From: Opisthorchis felineus
Taxonomy: Eukaryota; Platyhelminthes; Trematoda; Opisthorchiida; Opisthorchiidae
Length of the DNA stretch: 64,000 nt
Direction: 5' to 3'
NCBI GenBank assembly: GCA_004794785.1
Contig: SJOL01013076.1
Coordinates: forward strand, 428,613 to 492,612
Shown: positions 22,724-34,629 of the stretch, one piece after another
How the letters are laid out: every line of letters starts with the position of its first letter
Numbering within the stretch: the first letter of the stretch is position 1
Translations under genes and position numbers: made by a program
Notes under the pieces: generated by a model
What the model was told of the DNA's origin: nothing
Databases searched by the model: none
What the model saw: only the letters and a program-made list of their open reading frames with translations

Positions 22724-25700
22724 TCAGCCAGAAAGTGTACACAGTTCACTCAACTTCTGGTGCTTTATGAATGAGTAAATCCGAACACTGCTCTTGGTAA
22801 TATTCGCCAGTTGATGGGTTGCAAATGAGTTAAATCAGCCCAAATAAGTCTTGGAATCAGAATAGCTGGTTGGTCAACCCACTCTCAGAGGTTGCAGAGT
22901 TTTGGATTGTGGGTTGAATTCTAATAGCCTATGCAATTGTTAATGGACTGACTTGTATCGTTCCGCCTAAGAACCTGCAGGGTGCGTATTTTTCCCTTAA
23001 CATGAGTGGTTTCGGTGTAATTTGGAGCAACTGCACTCGAACTAGACTTCTTCCAACCACACGACCCCTCCATCACGAAGATTTGAGTGATAAGTAACCA
23101 AAGATTGTGTGTGTATTAATCCGTATGTTTTTGTCGAGCGCCGAATATTGGTCACAAGTAGTGGATAGGTGAGCCGGCCCAGCTTCCCTATCGCTTGGGA
23201 CATATCTAGTTGAAGTGAGATGGTGTCACATTCGGTCGTTCGTCACGGATAAGTTGCATACCGGGTGCCCCTAAACCGGTCATCAAAACATGGTGAGCTA
23301 ACGCGATCATTTCAACCCATTATGGTTCTGATATCTTCATTGGCCATTCGAGTTCAACTACACCCTTGAGGGTTGCAACTGATGTAACAGAAGGTGGACG
23401 TTCATTTCTGACCGAAAGTTCGAGTAGTTCTGATGGCACTTTTCTCGTCGCAGCTCCTAGAGTTTCAGAGCTATATCACATCCGGCAGAACGTAGCTAAA
23501 TCAAAATAACTATTGATTCCACATCATTCATTTAGGTTTAATTTACTTTTTAGTGTAAATATCTGGGGGCAGTTTCAGTTGTACCGGTGCTAGCATCCGG
23601 TAGAAAGATCAAGGTTTTAGTGCAGAGCGGAATTCCTCATCGGCACCACCACAGTTATGAACTACTGGTTTCAGGCCACGACTTCGTCCCGCTGGGTTCT
23701 GGGCTAGTTTTCTTCGCCGTCTTATTCAAACAGATTTGAAAGTATTTCCATTTTCATTAACACGCCAGAATATTAATCCAGCTTGCTAACATTCAGCCGT
23801 CAACGTATTTCACCAGCCGTGATGAAGAAACGGGGACGCTTCCTATCCGGTTGACCAGTAACTTTGCCGCTTGCCGCTGTATATCAATGTATCCCGAAAT
23901 GCGCTTGCTTTAAGATGGACGTTGGTTGATGGTCCTCCCTACCACACTGCGGGAGTGAAATAAGCCAGCTCGATTGGCACAGTTGCCAGATGCCAGATGG
24001 AAGGTGTAGATCATTTTTAGGTCGTTGTCCAAACAAATATAAGGCGTTCTACACAGCATTACGAAGAATCTTCTTTGGGGATTCGGGCCGTATAGTGGCA
24101 AAAACGTTAAAATCGTCGTCGTCACTAGTGCAATACTCTCGTCACGATACAGACATTTCACTGCATTTTGGAAGGTCTACAATAGATAGCAGGAATACCA
24201 TTGGGGAATGTACCTGACAGCCGCTTGACAAAAACTATCCAAAGTGTCCGCGTGACGGAATATCTTCTGTGAGCTAATATTAAACTCCTTTTTCCGTTCC
24301 GGTCATCTTAGAATAATCCAGTCGCTATTTGGCCACCACCTTTACTGTTTTGCTCGGCCTAACCGCATCACAAGTTCAGTGTGCAAAAATGCGGCTATCT
24401 TTGACGAATGGTCTTAATGTTCCCCGCTGACAAACCTTGCTTCAAAGTTCGAAAGGTAAAAGCTTTGTAAAACATTCTTTATTGTTCTGCTTTTGCCAGA
24501 GGTTTGGTACGGTAACTTCTCAGAAGACTGACAAAATTTCATCTCATCTAAGTAAATGCAATGAAGTAATCTAACAGCAGTCGACAACCGATTGACTGAT
24601 ACTTGCTGAACGAGAGAACCGTTTCTGCGACACAATCTGAAACACCGGATCTGTTCGTAACACAAATTAATGCAGCTGCATTGTTTGTTTATTCACGGTT
24701 TTTGCAAACAAACTTGAAAATAAATTCCACGATGTGACTCAAACAAGCCGGCGAAGCGTCGGTTTTGAGCAATGATGTGCTGTTGGTGATCACGCTGCTG
24801 ACATGGTCCTACCTTTCTGTGGGCCGGGTTTCCTGAGCAGACATGTTGATCATTGCAGCCCCAATAGTTGTGAGGTGAAACATGAAGCTTCGTTCACCAT
24901 AACAGACTTTTCTAGCTTCGTTGCTTGTTCTGGCTGTTGTTCCATATTTTGATACCCGGAGGAATATGCAGGGATTTTGTTGTTGTGTTCTTCCATGGAG
25001 TGACTCGTTCTTGGTCCCATGAGGAATTTCATTCTTATCGCATCATTTTTTCGTTGAGCAGAACGAGGTCACTTGGCTAATTAGGAAAAGGGTCTAAAAC
25101 CATTCATGCTACGTCCATACTGATTAAAGTGGCCTGTCGTTGGAATGATTGATGTCCGTGCATATATTTTACTGTCGTGAATCTCCATTATTTAGACTTA
25201 TCATCGATTTTATTCCCGTCCACACTCGCATGATTCGTTAATAACTTGTTGTCACCGATAAAACTCAGCAAGAAGCGCTTGTCTTGGGTTTGGACCTGTT
25301 TTCTTCCACCCGTACACACTAGTGAGCGAAATTTACCCGACAGTTTCATTTCTGGGCTACCTCTCTGGAGCCGTCACAGCACACTTGACCCATAGTTCCG
25401 TGGATGCTCTCTTGTCCTACTGAACTTACAGTGAAAGCTGACAGTCAGAAATACAGAAGGGTTTGAAGTTGATGAAAATGTACCTACCTTTACTCATCTG
25501 TGGTTTCTCTCGTTGCTTCATCGAATTCCCAGTCACCGATATTTGCGGAGAACCTGATAATTAGAGTAAAATTTATGAGAAAGTCGATTCTCCGGCACTT
25601 TCCTTTTATGGGTGATATCTTAGCAACTCAGTGATGGGGAAGAATGCTGTTGTACCCTTTATGTGGAATTGGCCTTTTAGAGAGGTTCTACCTGGCGAAG

Positions 25701-28700
25701 TGCGCTATACCAAACCAAAATGGATGTTCTAAAAATACTCTGCGGTCAGGGACTCCCATCCATTATTACTGCGGGTCATCCCAATCTTTGGTACCGTAAC
25801 TATCAAGTCCTACTATTTACATAGTAAAAATTGTGGCTACCAGTCAGTACTTACTTAGCAGTAGAGTCTAGACCTGAGAGAGCTATGCGGCCATAATTTT
25901 CTAATCAGTTATTTGACAGACTATGATGTACTCTGTAGTTGTGCGTGTCACCTTTGATGCAGGATGATTCACTCAAGTTAGTCAAACTTATCCGGTGTTT
26001 TATCCGGGCAACGTTTGGATGTTTGGGGCGTTCTAGCTGACGGATAACGAGCGAATCCACCGTAATGCATAAGAACGCAACTATTTTGTACGTCGTTGTC
26101 ATGATGCGCCACTTTTCTCACACTGAGGTGATCGCCTTGTTTTTTTGTAATGAAGCAGTGGAGAATCTGCTCAATCTTCGGCTACCTTCGGTCCGAATTT
26201 CTTTATGAATTTGTCGACCAGTAAAGTACAGTACGCTGGAATTTTAGGTAACACTGAGGTTAGCACAGTCGGGACTGGTAGTTGGGCAGCTGCTAATCTA
26301 CGTTGCCTGCTTCCAAATCAGGAATGATTCACCGATGATTTTAGACCTTTTATTAAAGGTGAAAACATATGCCATTGGTCCAGGAAAAGCGTTGCCAATA
26401 GTTCTAGACACTTTCATGCACTGACCAGTTCCCTGCGCTTGTCTTGAAAGTAATCCCACAGAGTGTTGTGTTTAAATACCTGCAACGCTGACGAATTTGA
26501 CCCGTTTAGTTTCGCTCAAACTCCCATTTTCCTCCTCATTTATCCTATGTAGTAGACGCCCTTGACCTTGGAGTAAGCAGTATACTATCTGTCGTTTCGT
26601 CAGCCATAAATTCCGAAAATCAACCTCAAAATGAGCTTTTCCGGGATCAAGGACGTTGATTACGGGTCTGATGACAAATACACAAGACGAATTTTCAAGA
26701 ATCAGGTTTTTCTTTATCCAGTTTCCTCGCAAACAAGCAAGGAACGAAAGTTAGAGTCTTGGGATACTACATGCTTGAATCCAGTGTAACCATTTTCCAG
26801 GAATAGAGGTGTTTTAAATTTTGATCAATGTTTCAATAGTTCAGAAGCGAACCATTGAATGGCTCACATGACTTGACAACTGTTTGGGTGACACAAATTG
26901 TGTTATGTACAAGCAACCGAAATAAGGATAACTAGTCAACTCGTCGTACACTAAACTGTTTCGTCCATCTGGCTGAAGAAACGCCGGAAAAACCGTCATT
27001 CCCCATTTCCCGAATCAAAAAAACACTGACATTGGTCAGTAAATAAACTAACATTATCTTCATTGCCATTACAGGCTGTTATCTTCGTTTACATTTCAGG
27101 CTTGCTCTATCTCGGCACAGCTTTACTGGCGACAATCCTAGGAACGAAGTAGTGGGTGGAATGTGGACTGAGGTTGATGTATGATATCGTTCGTGTACGA
27201 GTCAGATAGTGAATGCATAATATTCTGTTGTTTGTCCGGGAACCAGGTAGGATAGCGGACTATTGGAGGCAACCAGTTATGGTTTTCCGCCACATAATGG
27301 AAGCCTATTATGCTAAATCTGGCTGCTTATCACAGCAAACAGTACGACCACCGGTTAAGCCGGACTTTTAATCTTACATCCCGTTGGAGCCCTGTCGTAG
27401 CACGATGGATACGATACCTACTGCATGTTCAATCCTAGGTTGGAGTCTTTAAAAATTGAGGCTGTTTGTATGTAGTTGTCTAAAATCCATTCTATAAAAG
27501 CTGCGTACTGTTGCCCGTATTTTGAAGCCGTACCATTTTGCAACCACCTAATGGTATAAGCCCAAACCTGTTTTACGTTCTCCAGATTGATTTAGTATGG
27601 TTTTTACTTAGAAACAATTTTGTAGTTGAAAAAAAGCTAACTCATATGTAACCAAGTTATATTAATTTAACTTCCAGCATTCTTCACACAACAAGCCGTA
27701 AATTGGCATAAGCTCTCGAATCAGTTTTAATTACATTCCATAAGTCAAACATAAAAAGCCAGTACTTAAACTGTAAAGATTTACCGTACATTGTCCCTCC
27801 AGTTTGAACTGGTTTTTATTGACGTTTCACTGTTGCGAATAAAAGTGACGTTTTCTTGGTTCCGAAAAAGCAAAGCTTTGATTAGTTGTAAATTCCTCAA
27901 TGCCTGTTGAAAAGTTGGATATCTCAATTTTATTGAGGGCGTTTGCCCAGTCGAATAACAGGTTGATCCGCGTGTACGTTCGATACGAAGCATGCGCGTA
28001 GTGAACCCATCACGACGTCACGTTTGTTTGAAAAGGCGATATAGTGACCACAACGAAGCACAAAGCGCTAAGTTGTTGCCAAATTCACAATGGAGTCTAA
28101 TAGGTTGATTCCTGGTGTAGACGATACCCCGCTAGTCAACACGGTATGTGTATCAATCAACCGATACTGGGTGAAGGAATGAAACACTTGTTCGACTAGT
28201 GCCAAGCAGTTTTAGGGAGAGTTTATATTTTAGAACAAAGCGAAGTGAAATACTTTGTTATTACCCGACGTTCTGGGTGCCGTGACCAACTTTTTTCAGA
28301 TATTTTTACAGCCAGCGCAGAGTTATTCAGTTCTGCCAGCGTTTCATCTGTGAATTTTTCAGAACTTTAAATTGCTGCTCTTTTTACCATAAAGTCAACA
28401 TAGCTCTTCAAGAACTACCCCGGTAAAACGGTAAAATGGTTCTTGCAGATGTCGTTCATCACGAAGCGAATACGGTCAGCTATCGTGCAGGCTAATTAAA
28501 GTACACCTATGCACAAGAAGTCATCCTTGGTACTGTGAGGAAATTAGCACTCAGCGAAGAACTTTTGGTCGGCAATTTTTCCCATCCTCTCGAGTGCACT
28601 GAAGTGCTGTCAAATCCCTTCAGTTCACTTAGTTTATGGTTTTACAAGTTCAAAAACCAGAACACAATATTTTTTCACTTCCATAGAGAAGGACGAATGA

Positions 28701-30138
28701 AAGACTCAAGCGCAGATGAGTTTTGTAGAATTTAGAAAAGTAGATTTAGAGAAATTATAAAACACTGTGCGTGCTGTCTCCGCAAATATCATTTACTGAT
28801 AAATACGTCATTGAAAAACCATGTCTTTGTGAGGGACGTCAGCTCACTACCACAACTGTGACGATGTACTGACTCGCTCATGAATGACCGCTGAAAAGCA
28901 GAATCACAGAAATGTTTATGTGTACTTGCAGCTGACGGCAAGGTAATTGTGAGATTTCCCACGTACAACAGTAAATTGGAAATAATATGACCTATCGTGG
29001 TTGGACCTGTTGAAACAATGTACCCCTCAGAGGCACAAACAGTCTACGTCATGATCAGAAACCGGAGATTCATCGTAGTTGATACCGCCATCGACCAGAA
29101 GTTAACGAGAGGCATGATCCTTTGATTAAGACAGCAACTGGACTTCTTCCCCACTTCTGAGAAGCTAACTGTTCAACATGATTGATTATCTACGCAACAC
29201 AATTAGCCACGCGTGTTCAGACTTTCTGTCAGAATTCGGAACAGACAACTTTCAAAGTTACAGAAAAGCTGGACGGAATTTCCAACTTGGGGAAGTGCAA
29301 CTTGTATGCTAAAGTTGGACATGTTCCGACTTTTGCTTTCTCTGGTCTCATAGTTAAGGTCAATAAACTCTGGGTGAATTTGTTGTTTAGGCGTTAATTT
29401 TTTTTGTAAATCATACGTAATTCCCCCAACTCTCTCCACATGACGCTGTTTGGTCTAAATTTGGACAGTGTACCTAGCGTTTGCTTTTTGGTTCCTGACA
29501 CACGTTTTAACGGTGCCCAACCGCCGTTGGTTGGTTGAGGCCAAGGTAATTTTTAGCTACTTGTTTTCAGAACATCTGATTCGCCTTCCTACCTTCTGAC
29601 GGATGAAGTCACACTCCTGTTAGAACGGTGAACCCACAAAGTGTTGCCATTATGACAAAAAACTGTAATAATTTTGAAAACGTTCAACTAATGACAAGCA
29701 CAAATTTCTGCTCATTGGACCTCCCAGCGATGAGTAGCTTCAATTTTCAAGAAACAATGTCGCCAGTCTGGCGAATTTGCAGGACACTTTACGCACTAAA
29801 CCGTACGCCTGCTTTTGGTTTGGAACAGAAATCTGACAAAACCTAATTAGCATTTTATCTCCTCCAAGCGTCCACTCAGCCTCGATATTATCCCGGTGGG
29901 ATTAAGGATGGTGCAGGATATCTGTATCTGATATTAGCTTCTCATTGGCTTCTCGAAGGATACAGCCTGCTGTTGATTCTGTTTGATCGAGCGGTAGTTT
30001 TTTGACAAGCTCGTCTAACCTAAACTTCAGTTAAGAACTGTCAACTAGACCACTAGTTTCCTTCCCAAAGTTAGCTGTTTTGTTACTGTCGTCAGTGATC
30101 CGTGAAAGCTTTTACTACATTCCCGTGAAAATAAATGG

Positions 30139-30330
30139 CCCGGGGCTCGAAAGAGTTCATTGGTTAAGGCGCGAGTTCATTGTTCGGAAGGTCCATTGTT
30201 CGAACCCAACCCCGGGCATCCCGACTGCCCCTGTCTATGTCCGAGCAACTTGACAGTATCTCAGCCCTCGCACTTTCTTCGGGTAGCATAGCAGCTTGGC
30301 ACTGGAAGGGTATTACAGCTGAACGATGGC
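30139..30330 (+). repeat. SINE-A copy
   Basis: A-box region GGTTAAGGCGCGAG, B box TTGTTCGAACCC, then CAACTTGACAGTATCTCAGCC, TTCGGGTAGCATAGCAGCTT and GGTATTACAGCTGAACGATGG. The short open frames over it are artefacts. Confidence 0.8.
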
Positions 30331-30594
30331 TACTGTTTTATGTATGGTCCGACTTTCCAAGGAATGTTCCGGTTTTGTTTTTACCCATGGAATTAACGAA
30401 ATTCCCATGATACTGGGGAATCATGACTGCATTAGACGGAGGTGTAGAGTGCCTGATAGTCCGTCTCAACTTAATTTCACAGCAGCATTTTCCTATTGGA
30501 AGAGAGTTTGATGTTATCTTGCATCCGTATGCTACACAAACACAAGCACGCTGATGCATACGCCAACATTGCAACTGCTGTTTTACAGATGAAC

Positions 30595-30740
30595 TCCGAG
30601 CACTTTTCAGTTTGTTCCTAGTGTGCAGAGACCTGGAAACTTTGGTGACGATTTTGTCCTGTAAACGAGAAGCACCATACAGCCGGTTCATCAGGGGGGG
30701 GTCTAGAAATCCCGACTGGAGTTTCGGGAGGTGTACACTG
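30595..30740. repeat. SINE-B fold-back remnant
   Basis: The left part is SINE-B tail in minus orientation (AGTGTGCAGAGACC...CGAGAAGCACCATACAGCCGGTTCATCA). After a poly-G interruption the right part is SINE-B in plus orientation (ACTGGAGTTTCGGGAGG...CACTGCTGATTATCC). The two halves meet at the hammerhead region. Confidence 0.5.
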
Positions 30741-31981
30741 CTGATTATCCATAGTAAAAGAGAAACAGATGTTTAGTGCTTCGTGGCTTTCCGACAGATA
30801 TTGAATTTTCCGTCAGGAATTTTAATACTTTGAGGTATATTAAGTCGTATCTAGGTAATCTGCGCCTTGAAAGTAACAAAACCGATTCGACGTCTCTAAC
30901 ATAATCATTATTGGAAGTCTTAGTTTTTCATTTTAGTCTGGTCTCCACGTCCTTCTACTCAGCCCTGCTTAGTTTTTTTGAACGCACCGATTTCTTTGGT
31001 TTCTCTCGGTAGACTGTTTTAAGCACAATGGACCGCTTCCTTTGTTTCTACCTTAGCTTCTCTTGAAACTGCGAAAATTGGAAGTTCTATGTGTGGTTCA
31101 ATTCACTGTAACTAGCTCGTTGAAGTATAAACTCGGAAATTTGGAGGTCTCTGTTGGGCAATCGGTCTGCTTTTCCTCTTATGCACAAATGTAGCTTTCT
31201 CACCGATACAGACTCAAATTTAATAACAAGGGGTATGCTGAGAAGCACACGTTTTTACTGCGTTCAGCATAAGCATGAAACACCTTTGGGGACGAGACGT
31301 CTTGTTAATTCGTTGATTTATTGAGTGAACGGTAGATGAATTTCGCAATTAATAACGCAGTAATTGTATCTTAAAAGGTCAGACTTACCGAGGAATTTCA
31401 AACGTAGCAAAACCTCCACGGCATCTGTATGATATGGCTTGCATCCGAGTTGCTTTTGCCCGTTAAAAATTCTTCAAAACATTCGACACTTGCGCATAAT
31501 AGGAGACCAACAGATGGATCGCGCTGAGCCGAACGTGGTGCAGCACGCATGACCTTGGCCCGTACGCAGATCCGACAGAATGTGTGACTGGGGAACCTGC
31601 AGAGGCCTAATGCAGGCTATCGGCCGGCCCAAACGTGATGACGTAACGAGGGGCATCATAACTAGTTACCTGTTTGTCATTGAGGTACCGGTGCCATCCA
31701 TCAAGTCCCTCAGGTTTCGGTGCTACCTGGAATCGCCGCCTACTAACATACCATTAAGACGATTTTGCTTACCCTGGCAGTATTCCATCAACCCTACAAT
31801 TGACGATGTTATCTTCTTTTGGATGAAAATACTGGACAGGTATTCATTAGAAAATCACTTCTTTTTCAGTGGGTTTTGTTTTATCAGTCAGACAAGCAAA
31901 TGCGCTGGTGACCTACAATACCAACCCTACTGAAGCCTATGATATATACATACATACATGTTTACTGAGGTGTATTTCACC

Positions 31982-32081
31982 ATGTTGATGGCATTAAACC
32001 ACCAGGAGCAATGCATTTATAATGAAGGTTTCAAAGAACCGCCCGCGTCCACTGTCAGACTCAGTGTACGCTGGGCAGTGG
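31982..32081 (+). CDS. Possible nested gene, exon 1
   Basis: ATG at 31982 lies in a good context (TTCACCATGT), with an in-frame upstream ATG at 31958 and a stop before that. The frame contains NEGFKEPPASTVRLSVRWAV and ends in phase 1 at TGG|GTGAGT. No clear signal peptide. Its coding look comes from the clean frame and the next two exons that join in phase. It lies inside the 19-kb receptor intron on the same strand. Product unknown. Confidence 0.45.
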
Positions 32082-32154
32082 GTGAGTAAATTCAATTGAT
32101 TGACACAATATATATGGACGTGAATAGTTAATTGCACTTTACTTTGCTTGCTAG

Positions 32155-32312
32155 TACGACGTCTAAGTTTGAGGGGCACAGAACTAATGAATTATTTCAC
32201 GCCTAGTAATAAGTGCATTGGTACTAATTTCGATGGTTCAGTGTGTGATGCGCAAACTTGCGGTTCCGCCGGCGAAAAACAGCCCTTAGCTCTCAGTTTA
32301 GTCTCGGAACAG
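32155..32312 (+). CDS. Possible nested gene, exon 2 (Cys-containing)
   Basis: The 73-bp upstream intron is short, as many flatworm introns are, and ends in TTTACTTTGCTTGCTAG. Only the phase 1 frame is open for 158 bp. It contains LRGTELMNYFTPSNKCIG and NFDGSVCDAQTCGSAGE, then ends in phase 0 at GAACAG|GTATGA. The spacing of the three cysteines is reminiscent of the end of a thrombospondin type 1 repeat, but WxxW and CxxCG motifs are absent, so I do not assign it. It does not fit the receptor splice phases (1 in, 0 out). Confidence 0.5.
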
Positions 32313-32551
32313 GTATGACTTTGAGCTTCGCAGTTGGAGGTTGACAGGTAAGTCGAAAACATTTGCGAATACCATAATCGTGGGAATTAGTATGAAAGAC
32401 CAAAGACTACGCAGTAAGTTGCATATACCGGGGGAGATATAAGTCGTTTCTCTGGCTTGTCCCAAGCGGATAAACCTAACAAAACACCCATCCTAGGTCA
32501 CGGTAGTGGTACTCTGCCTATTTAGTCAACAGATCTTGCTGATCCTTGCAG

Positions 32552-32647
32552 CTGTTAGAAATATACTACCATACTTGTCCACGAAACCGTATGGACCGTT
32601 TTTCCTTTACGAGGTTCTTCAAATTAGTTGAGAATTTACACTCTTAG
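32552..32647 (+). CDS. Possible nested gene, terminal exon
   Basis: Acceptor GATCCTTGCAG, phase 0, then 31 codons to TAG, reading LLEIYYHTCPRNRMDRFSF and ending LVENLHS. Joined with the two exons above it predicts a protein of about 117 residues. No canonical AATAAA was seen close downstream (only CATAAATC). An alternative phase 0 acceptor at about 32903 would give a shorter tail. Confidence 0.4.
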   Translation: MLEIYYHTCPRNRMDRFSFTRFFKLVENLHS

Positions 32648-33113
32648 TTTTGCATAAATCTTGTACAGTTGAAACATTAGAGGTTTTTGAAATGTCCCGC
32701 AACGTGAAAATTTTATAGGCTAGCTACGGCGTCTCTCAGGATGTATCGGCAAATGAAAATTATCCGCAGACAATTTCCTTCCTAAGCATTATCAGCCCAC
32801 GGTTTCCACCCTTCCGGATATTCTCTCCTCTACCATCTAATCAACCAACTCAATTTGTGGCTAACTCTTGCTGATAGACAATGCTCGTCACATTCTCTTT
32901 CAGACATTTACTCCAATCCACAAACCCAAATAATTCCACCAAACAGTTTCTCCTCAGACTGAATAATTATCTTCCCTATTCTCTCTTTATATCACCTGAT
33001 TGTCTGATCAAACATGGTCTTTTTGTTTAGTGGCGCAAAATTGTGTTGTGAGGGAAATCAGCCATGTAATCACGCGCCCAGTGTTTGAGGAAGAAACACT
33101 TCCGGTAACCTAC

Positions 33114-33285
33114 CGGGAAGGTTTTGTGGTAAAACCCTGGATTCACTTCCGTTGAGACCGAGAAACAATACTTGCCGTTTTGTACACAACGGCCAGTATT
33201 CTCAAGACAATTTGAAACCAGACACGCAGCGAAATTCTTTTTCGTTATTAACACAAAGACACATAATTTGCAATGTATACTGGAA
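33114..33285 (-). CDS. Possible minus-strand Cys-rich exon, TGF-beta-receptor/Ly6-like
   Basis: Minus strand acceptor CGGCCCTCTTAG, phase 2, open for 57 codons to TTCCCG|GTAGGT (phase 0); the frame can also read on to a stop at 33027. It contains CKLCVF, CLVSNCLENTGRC and VQNGKYCFSVSTEVNPG. The C-x-x-x-G-x-C-F-x-x-V-x-T-E arrangement resembles the ectodomain of type I TGF-beta receptors and, more broadly, three-finger (Ly6) folds. No kinase exon was recognised downstream on this strand. It may belong to an antisense or nested gene, or be a relic. Confidence 0.35.
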
Positions 33286-33397
33286 CTAAGAGGGCCGCAA
33301 GTAAATTTCTATTTACTAAAATAACGAAAAACATCATGTGGTAGTTTTAGGAGATTTGATAATTTCGGTGGAAATTTCGTTCCGTTAGTGAAATCAA

Positions 33398-33560
33398 TCT
33401 ATGCTGAACAACCAAGAGGCCGTTTCATCCTTAATGGGAGATAGTGGGTTCTTGAATCCCTGGAGTTTCATGAGATGCTCACTGCTGATGATTTCGAATA
33501 AGGATGAACCGACTTCCCAGCATTCGGCACAAATTGGCTTCATTTACAGGAAGAAAGCCA
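33398..33560 (+). repeat. SINE-B fold-back copy
   Basis: 33398-33442 is inverted SINE-B (GCTGAACAACCAAGAGGCCG...TTTCATCCTTAATGGGA). It is followed by plus-strand SINE-B from CTGGAGTTTCATGAGATGC, including CACTGCTGATGA and AATAAGGATGAACC (GAAA changed to GAAC), and the tail ATTGGCTTCATTTACAGG. Confidence 0.6.
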
Positions 33561-33712
33561 TCAGAAATTGTATTATTTGTAACCATACTAATTTGTACCT
33601 AGGCATCCTGTGCCTTGAAATTATCCAAATCGTTCCGAAGCTTATTTGTCCGTAGACTTAGTTCGTCTGGTATGATTGCGAAAGTCCAGTCTAAAAAAGT
33701 CTTTACTGAACG

Positions 33713-33893
33713 TTCTATACGTGAAGCTAGTCTGATCTGAAATGCAGAGAAGTACATCTGAGCTGTTTCATCCTTATCAAAATGCGTCAACAGTGGGCAC
33801 CTCAAGTAGGGAGTTTGAACCTGTTTGAACCTTCCGGCTAGTGGTTGGGAAGCTTAACCTTTCGGTCACGTGTCGCCAGTTAGCAGTGTGATT
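33713..33893 (-). repeat. SINE-B copy
   Basis: Minus strand begins CTAATCACACTGCTAACTGGC, then a tRNA-like head GACACGTGACCGAAAGGTTAAG (A box of Leu/Ser tRNA type) and GGAAGGTTCAAAC (B box). The degenerate ribozyme region TTTTGATAAGGATGAAACAGC follows. Confidence 0.7.
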
Positions 33894-33899
33894 AGCTTG

Positions 33900-34062
33900 A
33901 AATTAGAAAGGATAAAGTGCTGCTGATCAGCTGATCATGACTGGAAGTTTCAGGTGTTCCAATTACTCGCCGGAAGGTTGCAGGTTCGAACTTCATAAAG
34001 GTGCACAGTGCTTCTCGGATTTTCAGTAAAAATTGGTTTCACTCAAAGGACGAAATTTCCGC
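33900..34062 (+). repeat. SINE-B copy with internal deletion
   Basis: The B-box region GGAAGGTTGCAGGTTCGAAC is followed almost directly by TGCACAGTGCTTCTCGGATTTTCAG. The 5' half of the hammerhead has been deleted. Confidence 0.6.
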
Positions 34063-34267
34063 TAATCCCGGGTAGCAGTCACACCAATTATATCACTAAT
34101 GTAACAACTAATAGCATGAAAATCCAAAGTTGCATACGTCTGAGACCAAAACCAACAATATACTTTCACAATTTTAGAACTCCATGAATGCGCAACATTG
34201 GTTTCGTAAGCAGCATAGAATAGCTGCAGACTTCACACCCTAGATAGGAGGGAAACTCCTAGGAAAA

Positions 34268-34280
34268 AAGAATCATTAGT
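34268..34280. repeat. 13-bp target-site duplication, copy 1 of 3
   Basis: AAGAATCATTAGT, repeated exactly at 34617-34629 and 34894-34906. Confidence 0.8.
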
Positions 34281-34616
34281 TTCAGAAGGGCTTGTTAAAC
34301 AATCGGTAGTTTTTAATTGGGCAACGTTTCGCTTTTGATACAAAAGCTTCATCAGTCCAAGTGAGCAGGTCACCAAATTGGCCAGGTTATAAGGCAGACG
34401 GAGAACCAATCAGTTAGTCCTCTTCAGATTATCTCACTAGCTTAATGTTGAGTGTCAATTAATGGCTTTTGTCGGTTGGTGTGATTGCCAAAATCTTGAA
34501 TTGATAGGTTGGAGGAGCTTCAAATTGCCCAATTAAAAACTACCGATTGTTTACCAAGCCCTTCTGAAACGATGACTTCTCAATCGGTTCCAAAATTTTT
34601 CCATTTGATTGAAAAC
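34281..34616. mobile_element. Terminal-inverted-repeat element with hammerhead-like core, 336 bp
   Basis: The arms are 34280-34324 and 34525-34569, 45 bp inverted with one mismatch (TTTCAGAAGGGCTTGTTAAA against its complement). The left arm abuts the target-site repeat, while the right arm is followed by a 47-bp extension before the next repeat. Lop-sided inverted ends with a variable-length target duplication suggest a non-autonomous Penelope-like or ribozyme retroelement rather than a classical DNA transposon. No protein is encoded. Confidence 0.65.
34321..34361 (-). ncRNA. Hammerhead-like motif with 7-bp stem II
   Basis: Minus strand: CTGATGA, then A, a perfect GCTTTTG/CAAAAGC hairpin with loop TAT, then GAAA-C-G-TT. 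Both invariant boxes are present. Stem III would be a single C-G pair, and stem I is weak (TTGG against CCAA with an offset), so self-cleavage is uncertain. Confidence 0.5.
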
Positions 34617-34629
34617 AAGAATCATTAGT
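34617..34629. repeat. 13-bp target-site duplication, shared middle copy
   Basis: AAGAATCATTAGT. It ends the TIR element and begins the retrozyme-like copy. Confidence 0.8.

Noticed and set aside
27075..27152. Hydrophobic terminal-exon-like frame (AVIFVYISGLLYLGTALL) after an ACAG acceptor
   Set aside because: It needs phase 0, whereas the preceding receptor exon ends in phase 1. There is no Arg/Lys anchor pattern and the acceptor is weak.
31580..31933. 117-codon plus-strand open frame
   Set aside because: No recognisable motif, no splice support, and no continuity with the nested exons that start 50 bp later.
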